NCBI GenBank assembly: GCA_027533395.1
Contig: JAPZUF010000013.1
Coordinates: 1-64,000 of the forward strand
Direction: 5' to 3'
Origin: Cyclobacteriaceae bacterium
GTDB lineage: Bacteria > Bacteroidota > Bacteroidia > Cytophagales > Cyclobacteriaceae
Length of the DNA stretch: 64,000 bases
The notes beneath the pieces were generated by a model. It saw nothing but the letters and a program-made list of their open reading frames with translations. It was not told the DNA's origin and did not search any database. Of this stretch, positions 37,757-48,058 are shown one piece after another. Every line of letters begins with the position of its first letter. Position 1 is the stretch's first letter. The position numbers and the translations under genes are program-made.

Positions 37757-37808
37757 TACTTATTGTTTTGAAGGATTTTATTAAGTTCAGCGAAAATATA
37801 TTTTAAAA

Positions 37809-37840
37809 AAAACAGTCAGGAATTACCTGACTGTTTTCAT
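37809..37840. terminator. Bidirectional terminator
   Basis: The 12-bp perfect stem AAAACAGTCAGG / CCTGACTGTTTT (37809-37820 with 37826-37837) has A-rich sequence on the left and T-rich on the right and serves the convergent IPT/TIG and nfu genes. Confidence 0.9.
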
Positions 37841-37871
37841 TTATAAAAGCTTAAAGAATATTAGGATGTTT

Positions 37872-38450
37872 TTAAGCTAATGCTTCTACTGATTTTACTT
37901 CATCAGGCATCATTCGCGTAAACAAATTTTCGATGCCTGCTTTCAATGTAACTGTTGATGATGGACATCCACTGCACGAACCTTGTAACTTCACTTTTAC
38001 AATGCCATCTTTAAAAGAATGAAAGGTTATCGCACCACCATCTTGTTCTACAGCCGGGCGGATGTATTCATCTAAAATGGTTTTAATTTTTTTAATTGAT
38101 TCGGTTTCTTCTTGTGGTTCGTCTAAATCTCCTTCTTCTAACTCAATTATTGGTCTGCCAGATTCTAAAAAACTTTTGATGTGCTCTTTAATCTTGTTTT
38201 GTATCTCTAACCAAATCACCTCATCTTTTTTAGTAACCGTAATAAAGTTACTCATGTAAAAAACACGGTCAACCTCCGGATATTCGAAAAGTTCTAATGC
38301 CAATGGAGCTTTCGCTGCGGATTCTCTGTTGGGATAATCAAAGCTTAAACTTTCCGGAATCAGCATATCGTTAACCACAAATTTCAAGGAATTAGGGTTC
38401 GGGTTTGATTCCAAATAAATGGATATATGTTTGGGTGCTGCTTGTAGCAT
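37872..38450 (-). CDS. NFU-type iron-sulfur cluster scaffold protein
   Basis: This 192-residue protein carries Fe-S clusters to apo-proteins. The N-terminal NFU domain has ESNPNPNSLKFVVND and AAKAPLALELFEYPEVDRVF. The C-terminal NifU-like domain has the cluster motif GSCSGCPSSTVTLKAGIE with a CxxC pair. This two-domain arrangement matches mitochondrial and Bacteroidota Nfu. An in-frame TTG at 38474 adds 8 residues; the ATG at 38450 is preferred. Confidence 0.92.
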   Translation of the reverse strand: MLQAAPKHISIYLESNPNPNSLKFVVNDMLIPESLSFDYPNRESAAKAPLALELFEYPEVDRVFYMSNFITVTKKDEVIWLEIQNKIKEHIKSFLESGRPIIELEEGDLDEPQEETESIKKIKTILDEYIRPAVEQDGGAITFHSFKDGIVKVKLQGSCSGCPSSTVTLKAGIENLFTRMMPDEVKSVEALA

Positions 38451-38511
38451 ATTTTCAGTTTTTTGTAACAACAAAGTTAAACAGGAATAGTTCAGGATAA
38501 AATGGTATCCT

Positions 38512-39912
38512 TTAGCTTTCTACATCGGGTTGTTGGGCTTCCAACGAATTTTCCCATTTGCTTACTACGGCTGTGGCAATGCTATTGCCCACCACGTTGG
38601 TAGCACTGCGTCCCATGTCTAATAAAGGATCAATGCCTAGCAATAAAGCTAGACCGGCCTCAGGAATATTAAAGGTTACCAAGGTACCTGCAATCACAAC
38701 CAAAGATGCGCGTGGCACACCGGCAATGCCTTTGCTGGTAACCATCAATACTAACAACATACTTAATTGTGTGGGAATGTCTAATACGATACCATAAGAC
38801 TGTGCGATAAACAGAGAAGCGAAAGTCATGTACATCATGCTGCCATCTAAGTTGAAAGAATAACCGAGGGGCAAAACGAAAGAAACAATTTTGTCTTTGC
38901 ATCCAAATTTTTGCAATCGTTCCATGGTTTTAGGAAAAGCTGCTTCGGAGCTAGATGTACTAAAAGCTAAGATGATAGGTTCGCGAACCGACTTGATTAG
39001 AGCGATTACTCTTTTGCCAATCACTAAAAAACCGGCAAAAATAAGTAACAACCACAATAATCCTAAACTAAAATAAAACTCGCTGATGAAGATAGAATAA
39101 GTGGTAAGAATACCAATACCTTGCTTCGCCACGATGGCCGTCATGGCGCCAAACACCGCTATCGGTGCAGCACTCATAACGTAGCCTGTTACTTTTAAAA
39201 TAACGTGAGCTATAGCGTCCATGGCTTTGATGACGATTTTACCTTGCTCGCCAATAGCTGCAGTGGCAACACCAAAAAAGATAGAGAATACTACAATTTG
39301 TAAGATTTCATTTTTCGCCATGGCATCAATTACACTGGCAGGAAAAACGTGATGTAAAAATGTTTTTAGCGATAAGCCAGTGGCTACAATTCCTGTTTCT
39401 TCATTTACACTGGGCAAAGGTAAATTCATCGTTGTTCCAGGTTGAAACAAATTCACCATGATCATGCCCAACAACAAACTCATTAACGATGCGCCTAAAA
39501 ACCAAAGCAAAGTTTTGCCACCAATTCTGCCTACTGCACTGATGTCGCCAAGTTTAGCAACGCCCACAACGAGCGTGCTGAAAACCAATGGAGCAACAAT
39601 CATTTTAATCAATCGCAAAAAGATATCTGCTAAAAGTGCAAAGGGTTCTACTTTCTTCTCGCGTGCTGATAAAATGGTGTTTTTCTTTTTTTGCCAAACT
39701 TCTTTCTCTACCAGATTTTGCGCAGCTAAAGTAGAATCACTTACAACAACTGAATATTTTTTGATGTTACTTTCTGCTTCTGTTAGTGCGAGGTTATCGC
39801 TTTGCAAATACGTTTTATTCAAAATAAAACCCAGGGCAATTCCTATTACAAGTGCAATAACGATGTAAAGCGTTAATCTGGATTTTTTATTTGAAGCAGG
39901 TTTAATTTCCAT
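38512..39912 (-). CDS. Dicarboxylate/amino acid:cation symporter (DAACS family)
   Basis: This 466-residue inner-membrane symporter of the GltP/DctA fold takes up C4-dicarboxylates or acidic amino acids with Na+ or H+. Diagnostic segments are the serine-rich hairpin AFSTSSSEAAFPKTME, GYSFNLDGSMMYMTF, SKGIAGVPRASLVV and GIDPLLDMGRSATNVVGN. A hydrophilic insert of about 50 residues lies between the first and second membrane helices, longer than in E. coli GltP. The substrate is not decidable. It appears to be monocistronic. Confidence 0.92.
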   Translation of the reverse strand: MEIKPASNKKSRLTLYIVIALVIGIALGFILNKTYLQSDNLALTEAESNIKKYSVVVSDSTLAAQNLVEKEVWQKKKNTILSAREKKVEPFALLADIFLRLIKMIVAPLVFSTLVVGVAKLGDISAVGRIGGKTLLWFLGASLMSLLLGMIMVNLFQPGTTMNLPLPSVNEETGIVATGLSLKTFLHHVFPASVIDAMAKNEILQIVVFSIFFGVATAAIGEQGKIVIKAMDAIAHVILKVTGYVMSAAPIAVFGAMTAIVAKQGIGILTTYSIFISEFYFSLGLLWLLLIFAGFLVIGKRVIALIKSVREPIILAFSTSSSEAAFPKTMERLQKFGCKDKIVSFVLPLGYSFNLDGSMMYMTFASLFIAQSYGIVLDIPTQLSMLLVLMVTSKGIAGVPRASLVVIAGTLVTFNIPEAGLALLLGIDPLLDMGRSATNVVGNSIATAVVSKWENSLEAQQPDVES

Positions 39913-40015
39913 AGTTCATTCAAGGATTGTCGATTGATTGCAATCGATTTCAACAAGGTGGCAATATAATTTTTATTCGGCTAATTGCCGTGTTATTTAT
40001 CCATCGCGAAAGAGA

Positions 40016-41086
40016 TTAAATTTTGTTGGTTCTGGCTAACAATACCATATCAGCCATTACCAAAGCGGCCATTGCTTCTACTATCGGTACAGCACGTGGC
40101 ACTACACAGGGGTCGTGTCTGCCTTTACCGCTGACAATAGCTGCTTCACCTTGGTCGTTCACTGTTTCTTGATCTTGCATAATGGTAGCCACCGGCTTAA
40201 AAGCTACATTAAAATAAATATCTTCTCCATTGCTGATGCCACCTTGTACACCACCTGAGTGATTGGTTTTAGTTTTTATTTTTTCGCCATCTGCATAAAA
40301 GGCATCGTTGTGTTCTGAACCTTTTAATGTAACACCTGCAAAGCCACTGCCATATTCAAATCCTTTTACGGCATTGACACCCAACATGGCATAACCCAAC
40401 GTTGCATGTAGTTTATCAAACACGGGTTCGCCCAAACCTACCACCGGATTCTTAATCACACCTGTAACCACACCACCGATGGTATCGCGTTGCAAACGGA
40501 TGTCATCGATTAGTGCAATCATTTTTTCTGCTGTGGCTGCATCTGGGCAACGCACAATATTATCTTCAGTTTTACTCAAATCTAAATGTTGGTAATCAGG
40601 TGCAACAATGTTACCTACTTGTGAAACATATGCCTGCACCGTTATATCTAGTTGCATCAAAAATAATTTAGCAATGGCTCCGGCTGCAACTCTTGCTGCT
40701 GTTTCACGTGCAGAACTTCTTCCACCACCGCGGTGATCACGTAATCCATACTTTGCTTGATACGTATAATCGGCATGCGAAGGCCTGAACACGTGTTCGA
40801 CATGGCTGTAATCTTTGCTGCGTTGGTCTTCATTTTCTATTACAATGGCAATGGGTGTTCCGGTTGCTTTGCCATTGATGGTCCCTGATAAAATTTTAAA
40901 TTGATCTGCTTCTTTTCTTTGTGTGGTGATTTTTGACTGACCGGGTTTTCTTCTGTTTAATTCTAATTGAATAAAATCTTCATCAATTTCTAAACCGGCA
41001 GGGCAACCATCTATGATAACGCCAATCGCTGCTCCGTGCGACTCACCAAAAGTTGTAATGCGAAACAAATTTCCAAAAGTATTCAT
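40016..41086 (-). CDS. aroC: Chorismate synthase
   Basis: AroC makes chorismate from EPSP, the last shikimate step, with reduced FMN. The motifs [14 protein letters not shown] at the N-terminus, [19 protein letters not shown] near residue 120, and PSHADYTY and [12 protein letters not shown] are diagnostic. The 356 residues fit the family. Other shikimate genes are not linked. It follows batD by 11 bp and may be cotranscribed with it. Confidence 0.97.
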   Translation of the reverse strand: MNTFGNLFRITTFGESHGAAIGVIIDGCPAGLEIDEDFIQLELNRRKPGQSKITTQRKEADQFKILSGTINGKATGTPIAIVIENEDQRSKDYSHVEHVFRPSHADYTYQAKYGLRDHRGGGRSSARETAARVAAGAIAKLFLMQLDITVQAYVSQVGNIVAPDYQHLDLSKTEDNIVRCPDAATAEKMIALIDDIRLQRDTIGGVVTGVIKNPVVGLGEPVFDKLHATLGYAMLGVNAVKGFEYGSGFAGVTLKGSEHNDAFYADGEKIKTKTNHSGGVQGGISNGEDIYFNVAFKPVATIMQDQETVNDQGEAAIVSGKGRHDPCVVPRAVPIVEAMAALVMADMVLLARTNKI

Positions 41087-41097
41087 ATAGGTGAGCG

Positions 41098-42564
41098 TTA
41101 AGAACTGGATTTTCTAAAATGTAAATAAAAAGATGCAACAACTAATAAACCCATCAAACCAAAAATAACGTATTGCATGGTTTGGATGCCACCTAATTTT
41201 ACCAAAGTATTATCGGCATCATTGGCTTTATCATAAAAATCTCCTAAGTCATTTGCTTCAATAGTTGCATCCTTTAGGCTTTCGCCATTTACTTGTAAAA
41301 CGAGGGTACTCTTTAGTGTATCATATTTACTTAATGTAGGATTAAAATAAACCCATTTGAAATAATCCTTTAATGCTAAAGCTCCAGGTTCTTTAGGAAT
41401 CAAATAATAATTGAATGATTTAGTTCCGGTCACGCGCCCTCTATCACGCGAAATGTTTTGTGAAACATTCGGATCATATACATCAACGGTATCATTCTTA
41501 TTAATCTTTGGTTTTTCAATGCCGGCAATATTGCCCTCACCGTAAATATTAAAAGAATAAGCTACGCTTTGGCCAGTTGTGGTTTCTCTTGTATTTATTT
41601 TTTCATCTAATCGGTAATCGCCAACTGCTACCACATCTTTTAAAGGATGCGGAGGTAATTGTTTTACTTTAACTGTTTTTGCTTTCGAAAAGAATGTCTT
41701 GTAATCTTCCTTTTTGTTATTGCCAAAGAAAGAAGGATTCTTAGCCACCTTGTATTTAATCATTTCCAATCCTATTGAAGGAAAGGTAACAGGTTGATCA
41801 TTCAATGGATAAAAAACAGCTTGGTACAATTTGTATTGAGAATATGTTTTTCCACCTATTTCAACAGCCTCAGGTTCGATGGTTTCGATGTTGAAATTTT
41901 CTTCCCAACAAGTTGTTGGTTTAATTTTTTTGATAATCTCCGTTAACTGTTTTGATAATTCATAGAATTGCAAAGAAGCCTGGTTATTATCACTCACATA
42001 AAATGCGATGGTGGTTGTAAATCCTTCTCCAATATATACTTGATCTTTACTGGTGGTGATGGCAAAAAAGGCATCATCTTTTACATCAATAAACTCAGTG
42101 TTATTGTTTCCAAAAAATTCTTCGCGTGGGTCTCTGCCAAAAAATTTACTGAATGGGTCGTTGCTATTTTGTCTTTGCACAGGCGCGCCTACCCTTACTT
42201 TTTTTCCTGCGGAAGATAATTTTACGCCATTGACCGTCATGTTAAATGCTGGAACTGTAATTAATCCTTGTTTCAAAGGCATGTACGTCATGCTGATACT
42301 TTGCGAAGACGAAACCTGTCCATTGATGATGTTGGTGCTAGATTGAGAAGATGTACCGCGCTTTTTAAATCCATCGATGTCAGGAAAGTTATCGTAAGAT
42401 TTTAATTGCTCATTTTTAACCGTAACAGTGATGGTCCACACCTGATTTTCTCCGATTTCATCTGGCCCGAGAGTGAGTTGCACTTGTTGTGCAAATGTTG
42501 CGCAATAAGAAAATAAAGAGAAACAAGAGAAGAGGACAAAAATCTTATGAAATTCTAATTTCAT
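41098..42564 (-). CDS. batD: BatD family protein
   Basis: BatD is part of the Bacteroides aerotolerance (Bat) system, in which it is thought to act at the membrane with BatA/B von Willebrand proteins. This copy has a signal peptide ([17 protein letters not shown]), the N-terminal [20 protein letters not shown] beta domain, repeated Ig-like beta domains with [13 protein letters not shown], and one C-terminal membrane helix ([17 protein letters not shown]) with a short basic cytosolic tail. No other bat genes are in the window, so it is a stand-alone copy. The ATG at 42564 gives a better leader than the one at 42579. Confidence 0.85.
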   Translation of the reverse strand: MKLEFHKIFVLFSCFSLFSYCATFAQQVQLTLGPDEIGENQVWTITVTVKNEQLKSYDNFPDIDGFKKRGTSSQSSTNIINGQVSSSQSISMTYMPLKQGLITVPAFNMTVNGVKLSSAGKKVRVGAPVQRQNSNDPFSKFFGRDPREEFFGNNNTEFIDVKDDAFFAITTSKDQVYIGEGFTTTIAFYVSDNNQASLQFYELSKQLTEIIKKIKPTTCWEENFNIETIEPEAVEIGGKTYSQYKLYQAVFYPLNDQPVTFPSIGLEMIKYKVAKNPSFFGNNKKEDYKTFFSKAKTVKVKQLPPHPLKDVVAVGDYRLDEKINTRETTTGQSVAYSFNIYGEGNIAGIEKPKINKNDTVDVYDPNVSQNISRDRGRVTGTKSFNYYLIPKEPGALALKDYFKWVYFNPTLSKYDTLKSTLVLQVNGESLKDATIEANDLGDFYDKANDADNTLVKLGGIQTMQYVIFGLMGLLVVASFYLHFRKSSS

Positions 42565-42676
42565 GATGCACCGAAACATGGGTAACTTCCGTTTAAAATA
42601 TTGCTTTGCTATAGTTGTATCCTAAGCAAGGCGAAATTTACAACAAGACAAGCACATCCACTAAACAATTACAGGT

Positions 42677-42934
42677 ATGGCTACATTTCTTAAAAAAACC
42701 GGAAAAATGTTACGGTATGCAAAAAAGATTTTAGTGAAAGTGAGTTTTGATGCCACCTTGTTTAAAAAGGAACTTCAAAAAGCCATTCGCCTGTTGGTAG
42801 CAGATGAAGTGAAGAAGTTAAAGAAATGGTGCTACCGTAAATTTGGTGGTCAATACGACCAGGTATTAGAAGAATGTTTTGTTTTACCTTCACAACAAAG
42901 TTTCCTTCAGCAAAATCCAAGAACCCATCAATAG
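42677..42934 (+). CDS. Small basic protein of unknown function
   Basis: This 85-residue, Lys-rich protein (KKTGKMLRYAKKILVKVSFD, then LFKKELQKAIRLLV and ADEVKKLKKWC) is predicted almost entirely helical. I have seen similar short proteins in Bacteroidota but know no function for them. Its last 45 bp overlap the end of the convergent TauE/SafE gene. A nucleic-acid- or membrane-associated role fits the charge but is speculation. Confidence 0.6.
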   Translation: MATFLKKTGKMLRYAKKILVKVSFDATLFKKELQKAIRLLVADEVKKLKKWCYRKFGGQYDQVLEECFVLPSQQSFLQQNPRTHQ

Positions 42935-43684
42935 CGTGAGCCAGCCAAAAGCCTTCCTTAAAACAACTCCTGAAATACGATTGGCATAATGATTACCAAT
43001 AAAAATGCCGAGCACAGCTAGTGCAGAAATGCTCAGTAAAAAAATCCAATCGATTTGATAGTTCAATACATCTCCTAAAAAACCGGAAAGGCTGTTAATA
43101 GCGATGATGAATAATGAAGTGCCAACGGCCGTTTTAAATTTTAATCCGGTTAAAAATACCAAGGCAGGAATGATTAAAAAACCACCTCCGGCCCCAACTA
43201 AACCAGTCAGGAAACCGATAAGCAAACCCTCAATCACCACCCAAAAGGTTCTGAACTTTGTGCTATTGGACGTAATCTCTCTTCTGCCACGAATCATAGA
43301 AAAGGAAGCCAACACCATGAGTATGGCAAAAATGCCAAGGATAAGCATGCGTTTGCTTAGCAAGAAATAATCTGTTTGCCACACCATTTCAGGTACTGCC
43401 GGAACAACCCATTTTCGAGTAAAAAAAATAGCGATGATGGAAGGAATACCGAAAATCAAACCTGTGCGGATGTTGAGAAGTTGTTGCTTATACTTGGGCA
43501 CAGCCCCTACCATTGATGTAGTACCTACAATAAAAAGAGAATACGCTGATGCTAACACGGGTTCAATGCCAAACAAATAAACTAAAATAGGAATTGATAG
43601 AATAGAACCACCACCACCTAACAACCCGAGTACAAAACCTACAAAAATGGAAGCGATATATCCCAGTATCTCAAGCATGCTCAA
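42890..43684 (-). CDS. TauE/SafE (TSUP) family membrane exporter
   Basis: This 264-residue inner-membrane protein with about eight predicted helices has the family repeats FVLGLLGGGGSILSIPILV in the first half and LTGLVGAGGGFLIIPALV in the second. TSUP proteins export sulfite, sulfoacetate or related organosulfonates; the substrate here is unknown. No sulfur-metabolism gene is adjacent. Confidence 0.88.
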   Translation of the reverse strand: MSMLEILGYIASIFVGFVLGLLGGGGSILSIPILVYLFGIEPVLASAYSLFIVGTTSMVGAVPKYKQQLLNIRTGLIFGIPSIIAIFFTRKWVVPAVPEMVWQTDYFLLSKRMLILGIFAILMVLASFSMIRGRREITSNSTKFRTFWVVIEGLLIGFLTGLVGAGGGFLIIPALVFLTGLKFKTAVGTSLFIIAINSLSGFLGDVLNYQIDWIFLLSISALAVLGIFIGNHYANRISGVVLRKAFGWLTLLMGSWILLKETLL

Positions 43685-43777
43685 AGAGAATACAAAATAC
43701 TGAGAAATAAAATTAACCTATATTACCGATAGACTTATAGATACCGTTATTTTGAAGGTTTTAATAGAAAGTTAATT

Positions 43778-44461
43778 TTATAACCTTCCGAAATCCACAA
43801 TAAAGGCATCCGGAAATTTTTTCTTTACCTCATTGCGAAAATGTTCGGCTTTAGGTCTTGTGCTGAACTCACCTAAAATCAAACCGTAATATTTTATACC
43901 ATTCAAAACCTTTACCTGCACCGTTACTTTTTTCTGATACGATTTTTTCAGGTTGTCAGTTAACCGCATTAGGTTTACCAATTCCTGATAGGTTCCGATT
44001 TGAACACCAAAACCTTTTGGTTGGTTTCTTTCAATTTCAAAATCATAGAATTCTTTTTCTTCTACTTCAACATTTCCGATAGGTTTGGGTTTATCACTTG
44101 TTTTTCCATCACCAGCATCTATTACTTCTACGGTAACATCGGCTAACCCAAGGTTAACGAATCCTAACTTTTCAGCTGCGGATTTACTTAAATCTACAAT
44201 GCGTCCGTCTACATAAGGACCGCGGTCGTTCACGACTACTTCAACACTTTGGTTGTTAGCTACATTAGTCACTTTAATTTTTGTGCCAAAAGGAAGTGTT
44301 TTATGGGCCGCTGTTAATTTACTGTGTTTGTATTTTTCGCCACTGGCTGTTGGGCGACCTTCAAATTTATCAGCATAAAAAGAGGCTTTACCGGTTTGTA
44401 CCTGAGCAAACATGGGCATGCTACATGCCAAAATCAAGATTAAAAAGATAGTTTTGTTCAT
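43778..44461 (-). CDS. rlpA: RlpA-like septal ring protein with SPOR domain
   Basis: This 227-residue secreted protein has a signal peptide (MNKTIFLILILACSMPMFA). A double-psi beta-barrel follows with GKASFYADKFEGRPTASGE, LPFGTKIKVTN and the catalytic-type NDRGPYVDGRIVDLSKSAA. The C-terminal SPOR domain (from GFGVQIGTYQELVNL) binds denuded peptidoglycan at division sites. RlpA in Pseudomonas is a lytic transglycosylase; activity here is inferred. There is no lipobox, unlike E. coli RlpA. Confidence 0.9.
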   Translation of the reverse strand: MNKTIFLILILACSMPMFAQVQTGKASFYADKFEGRPTASGEKYKHSKLTAAHKTLPFGTKIKVTNVANNQSVEVVVNDRGPYVDGRIVDLSKSAAEKLGFVNLGLADVTVEVIDAGDGKTSDKPKPIGNVEVEEKEFYDFEIERNQPKGFGVQIGTYQELVNLMRLTDNLKKSYQKKVTVQVKVLNGIKYYGLILGEFSTRPKAEHFRNEVKKKFPDAFIVDFGRL

Positions 44462-44506
44462 GCCTCAAAATTAATGCGATTAATTTAAGATTAGGAAATG
44501 ATTTCG

Positions 44507-44538
44507 GTTGGGTATTTATGCAAATACCTGTAATTTTG
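44507..44538 (+). promoter_or_regulatory. guaB promoter
   Basis: GTTG at 44507-44510 and TAATTTTG at 44531-44538 are separated by 20 bp, a near-consensus -33/-7 pair. The leader would be about 25-30 bases. Confidence 0.6.
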
Positions 44539-44570
44539 CCCGGCAAATAACCAATCGTAAATTATTTGCC

Positions 44571-46043
44571 ATGGCGCACGATAGCTCCAAATTCCTTTTC
44601 GAAGCCCTCACCTACGATGATGTGCTTCTAGTTCCGGCCTACTCGGAAATACTTCCTCGCGAAACCACAACAGTAACACAACTCAGCAGAAATATTCAAT
44701 TGAATATTCCCATTGTTTCGGCAGCGATGGATACGGTTACAGAAGCTGAAATGGCAATTGCTATGGCGTTAGAGGGTGGATTAGGTTTCATCCATAAAAA
44801 CATGAGCATCGAGGCGCAAGCCGAGCAAGTGCGCAAAGTGAAGCGTTCGCAAAGTGGTTTAATTTTCGATCCGGTTACGTTATCCATTAATTCTACCGTG
44901 CGCGATGCAGAAAAAATCATGCGCGAGTATAAAATTGGAGGTATTCCTGTTATTGATGCACAAGGCAAATTGTTAGGCATTATAACTAACCGCGATTTGC
45001 GTTTTCAGAAAAACATGAATTTGCCTGTGGAGCAAATCATGACGAAAGAAAACCTCATCACTGCGCCAGAAGGCATCACCTTAGAAAAAGCAGAAGGAAT
45101 TTTACAAGAACATAAAATTGAAAAACTCCCTGTAATCAATAAAAAAGGAAAGCTTACAGGTTTAGTTACCTATAAAGACATCCTGAAAAAGAAAAACAAA
45201 CCCAATGCATGCAAAGATAAATTCGGCCGATTGCGTGTTGGTGCTGCCGTGGGCGTAACTCCAGATATATTAGATAGAATTGAAGCCTTAAAAAATGCCG
45301 GAGTAGATGTAATCAGCATTGATACTGCTCATGGTCATTCTAAAGGTGTGATCGATGCAGCTAAGCGCGTGAAGAAGAAATACCCTGAATTAGAATTGAT
45401 TGTTGGCAACATTGCCACAGGCGAAGCGGCTAAAGCATTGGCAAAAGCAGGAGCAGACGCTGTGAAAGTTGGTGTGGGTCCTGGCAGTATTTGTACAACA
45501 CGCATAGTAGCCGGTGTAGGTTTACCACAATTATCAGCAGTGTATGAAGCATCAAAAGCATTGAAAAATACTGACGTTCCGGTTATTGCAGACGGTGGTA
45601 TTCGCTTTAGCGGAGATTTAGTAAAAGCAATTGCAGGAGGAGCCAACAGCATCATGATTGGTTCTTTACTTGCAGGAACAGAAGAAGCACCGGGTGAAGT
45701 AATTATTTTCGAAGGAAGAAAATTTAAATCTTACCGCGGTATGGGTTCGTTAGAGGCGATGGAAGATGGCTCGAAAGACAGATACTTTCAGGATGTTGAA
45801 GATGATATTAAAAAATTAGTACCTGAAGGAATATCCGGACGAGTGGCCTACAAAGGCATGGTAGCTGAAGTCTTATATCAGATGGTGGGTGGCTTAAAAG
45901 CCGGTATGGGATATTGTGGTGCAAAAGATATAGAATCACTTAAAAATGCTAAATTCGTAAAGATTACATCAGCTGGATTTACAGAAAGTCATCCGCATGA
46001 TGTGACCATAACTCGTGAAGCACCTAATTATAGTAGAAAATGA
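44571..46043 (+). CDS. guaB: Inosine-5'-monophosphate dehydrogenase
   Basis: GuaB oxidises IMP to XMP, the committing step of GMP synthesis. The 490-residue protein has the TIM barrel split by two CBS domains (about residues 90-210, with GGIPVIDAQGKLLGIITNRD). It has the catalytic loop GPGSICTTRIVAGVG with the active-site Cys, and the flap region YRGMGSLEAM. The ATG at 44571 (MAHDSSKFLFEALTYDDVLL) fits the family; the frame's first start at 44508 lies within the promoter. The next gene starts inside its stop codon. Confidence 0.97.
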   Translation: MAHDSSKFLFEALTYDDVLLVPAYSEILPRETTTVTQLSRNIQLNIPIVSAAMDTVTEAEMAIAMALEGGLGFIHKNMSIEAQAEQVRKVKRSQSGLIFDPVTLSINSTVRDAEKIMREYKIGGIPVIDAQGKLLGIITNRDLRFQKNMNLPVEQIMTKENLITAPEGITLEKAEGILQEHKIEKLPVINKKGKLTGLVTYKDILKKKNKPNACKDKFGRLRVGAAVGVTPDILDRIEALKNAGVDVISIDTAHGHSKGVIDAAKRVKKKYPELELIVGNIATGEAAKALAKAGADAVKVGVGPGSICTTRIVAGVGLPQLSAVYEASKALKNTDVPVIADGGIRFSGDLVKAIAGGANSIMIGSLLAGTEEAPGEVIIFEGRKFKSYRGMGSLEAMEDGSKDRYFQDVEDDIKKLVPEGISGRVAYKGMVAEVLYQMVGGLKAGMGYCGAKDIESLKNAKFVKITSAGFTESHPHDVTITREAPNYSRK

Positions 46044-47191
46044 TGAAACTGATTCTCCCACTCGTTGTATTTGTTTGTTTATGTGTTAATTCTACTGCCC
46101 AAGATTTTAGATTAACTCCTGGTAGTTACGAAACCAATACAGGTGAAAAAGTCAGCGGTTTCTTTTTGTCTAAAGGAACTAACAAAAATTCTAATGCATA
46201 CATTTTTCTAAAAGAAAAAGAAAGTGAGAAAATTATACTCAAACCTGAAGATGTAAAATCAATATCTCTTGATAACGGAGAGTATTTAATTTCAGTTAAA
46301 GATTCCTTAAAACAAGCAAACTTTTTTGCGACTAGGCTTTCCTATGGAACTTTAAATTTATACGAATTCTTTGATGGAGATCAAACTTCATTTTATCTAG
46401 ATAACACAAACTATTCAGCTATCATTAAAGGAACTAATATTCAAACTAAAAAAGCTTCTAATGCATATAAAGGAACGTTAAACTATTTTATAAAGGGATG
46501 TAAACAAGCCGAAAACAAAATTGATCGAATGTATTTTAGGGCTTATGAAGTAATGCAACTTGTTACACTTTTCAATAAATGTAAGGATGATAATTACGTT
46601 GAACATAAAAGCAAGAAAAACTGGTTTCTTGAACTAAATGCTGGAACCGTTGTGAATCGTCATTATTTTAAAGCTCAATCATTCTATATAAATGAACGGC
46701 AAGAACCAAGAATTGGTCTTGCAGTAGGATTAAAATACTCTTTGTTTGTTCATCCTAAAATAGCAATTTACACAGGGTTAAATTATAGAAATTACCGTTC
46801 TGCAATTGAAAATTATCAATCGAAAACATCATCCCTTGTCTTTAATGCAGATTTTAGTATTAAAACCTTAAGCTTACCAATTGGCTTTAGCTATTTTATT
46901 CTTAACAAAGAAAACCTCAAACTTGCAATAAATTTAGATTATCAATTCGGCAGATTGATTGAAGAAGGCTTTACAGAAACTAGTAATATTTTTACAGATC
47001 CTGTTAAGAAAAAGAACGAACTAGAAAACATCTGCACAGTTTTTTCCTCAGGATTAAATTTCTCATTTAAAAAATATGTTGTCAATCTAAATTATCACTC
47101 CGGTAGTTTTATTGTAGGTAATCAACAAGCATTAAATACTAGTGGGGTTGAAATTCTAATGGGCTATCGATTGATAGATACAAGAAAATAA
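46040..47191 (+). CDS. Secreted protein with a C-terminal outer-membrane barrel-like region, unknown
   Basis: This 383-residue protein has a signal peptide (LPLVVFVCLCVNSTAQ). The N-terminal ~170 residues form a soluble domain (GSYETNTGEKVSGFF, KIILKPEDVKSIS). The rest has alternating hydrophobic strands (WFLELNAGTVVNRHYF, IGLAVGLKYSLFV, IYTGLNYRNYRS) like a small outer-membrane barrel. Family not recognised. It overlaps the guaB stop (ATGA) and may be translated with guaB, yet its strong A/T bias is unlike guaB. Its 3' end overlaps the convergent next gene by 36 bp. Confidence 0.65.
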   Translation: MMKLILPLVVFVCLCVNSTAQDFRLTPGSYETNTGEKVSGFFLSKGTNKNSNAYIFLKEKESEKIILKPEDVKSISLDNGEYLISVKDSLKQANFFATRLSYGTLNLYEFFDGDQTSFYLDNTNYSAIIKGTNIQTKKASNAYKGTLNYFIKGCKQAENKIDRMYFRAYEVMQLVTLFNKCKDDNYVEHKSKKNWFLELNAGTVVNRHYFKAQSFYINERQEPRIGLAVGLKYSLFVHPKIAIYTGLNYRNYRSAIENYQSKTSSLVFNADFSIKTLSLPIGFSYFILNKENLKLAINLDYQFGRLIEEGFTETSNIFTDPVKKKNELENICTVFSSGLNFSFKKYVVNLNYHSGSFIVGNQQALNTSGVEILMGYRLIDTRK

Positions 47192-48007
47192 TTCAATAAT
47201 TAATTTGATTAGGAAGGGAACTGCCAAACAAAGCTCGATACTTACTTTTAGAAATATTTTTGGTAGTGTAAATTTTAACTTTCCTATTCCGAAAATTAAT
47301 GTATTAGTAGTTAATATAATTAATGCATTTAAATTCATCAAGTACAAGGTCACGAATAATTGTAATAGTATACACACTACTGCTAATCCATCATAACTAT
47401 ACTTACTTTTATGAGCGATAAAAATATTACCGTCACCATTCATCAAATCCTCTTCAAACTCCAATTTGTTCAAGACAATAACATTACTCGCAGCTAAAAT
47501 TGTTAATTGAATTATAAATAAATGTGTAGCAAAAGATTTAAACAAAGATTCATGGCTAAAAAATAAAGGCGATATTATTCCTAGTGTATATCCAAATGCA
47601 ATCAACAGGGTACTAATAATAGGATACTTCCTAAGTAAAACTCGCAATAAAAAAATAACACCAACTATTGGCCCGAAACTATAAAAAAATGCAAAATCAA
47701 AATATCTTATTGCAATGATGCTTAGTGTAAAAAATAATAACAGCCATAAAATTAACAAGGTTGTTTTTTTATGATAAAATTTATGTCGAGCTAGTAGAAT
47801 GATTCCTTTTTTGTTTGAATCGTAAATATGATCCCCAATATAAACCTGCCACATAAACAAAGAAACTAAAATTGGGTAGCTATTATCCAGTTGACAACCT
47901 ATTAGAACTTCTGATACAAATTTCATCATTGCAACAATTCCAATTAGTACATCTAATGATAACACATCTAGGAAATAAAAAACTCTTTTTAAGAATAACT
48001 TAATCAT
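47156..48007 (-). CDS. Multi-spanning membrane protein, possibly UbiA-like
   Basis: This 283-residue protein has about eight hydrophobic helices. The segment WQVYIGDHIYDSNKKG followed by ARHKFYHKK is in the place where UbiA prenyltransferases have their first Asp-rich motif, and the second half has NKLEFEEDLMNGDGN, but neither matches the usual NDxxDxxxD closely. A prenyltransferase-fold protein with altered chemistry is a tentative reading. The gene is AT-rich like its convergent neighbour and unlike polA. It diverges from polA with a 51-bp gap. Confidence 0.55.
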   Translation of the reverse strand: MIKLFLKRVFYFLDVLSLDVLIGIVAMMKFVSEVLIGCQLDNSYPILVSLFMWQVYIGDHIYDSNKKGIILLARHKFYHKKTTLLILWLLLFFTLSIIAIRYFDFAFFYSFGPIVGVIFLLRVLLRKYPIISTLLIAFGYTLGIISPLFFSHESLFKSFATHLFIIQLTILAASNVIVLNKLEFEEDLMNGDGNIFIAHKSKYSYDGLAVVCILLQLFVTLYLMNLNALIILTTNTLIFGIGKLKFTLPKIFLKVSIELCLAVPFLIKLIIELFSCIYQSIAH

Positions 48008-48058
48008 GATGGTATTATTTCTCCTTTTATCTTTCTAATTTTCTACTTTCAAATCATC

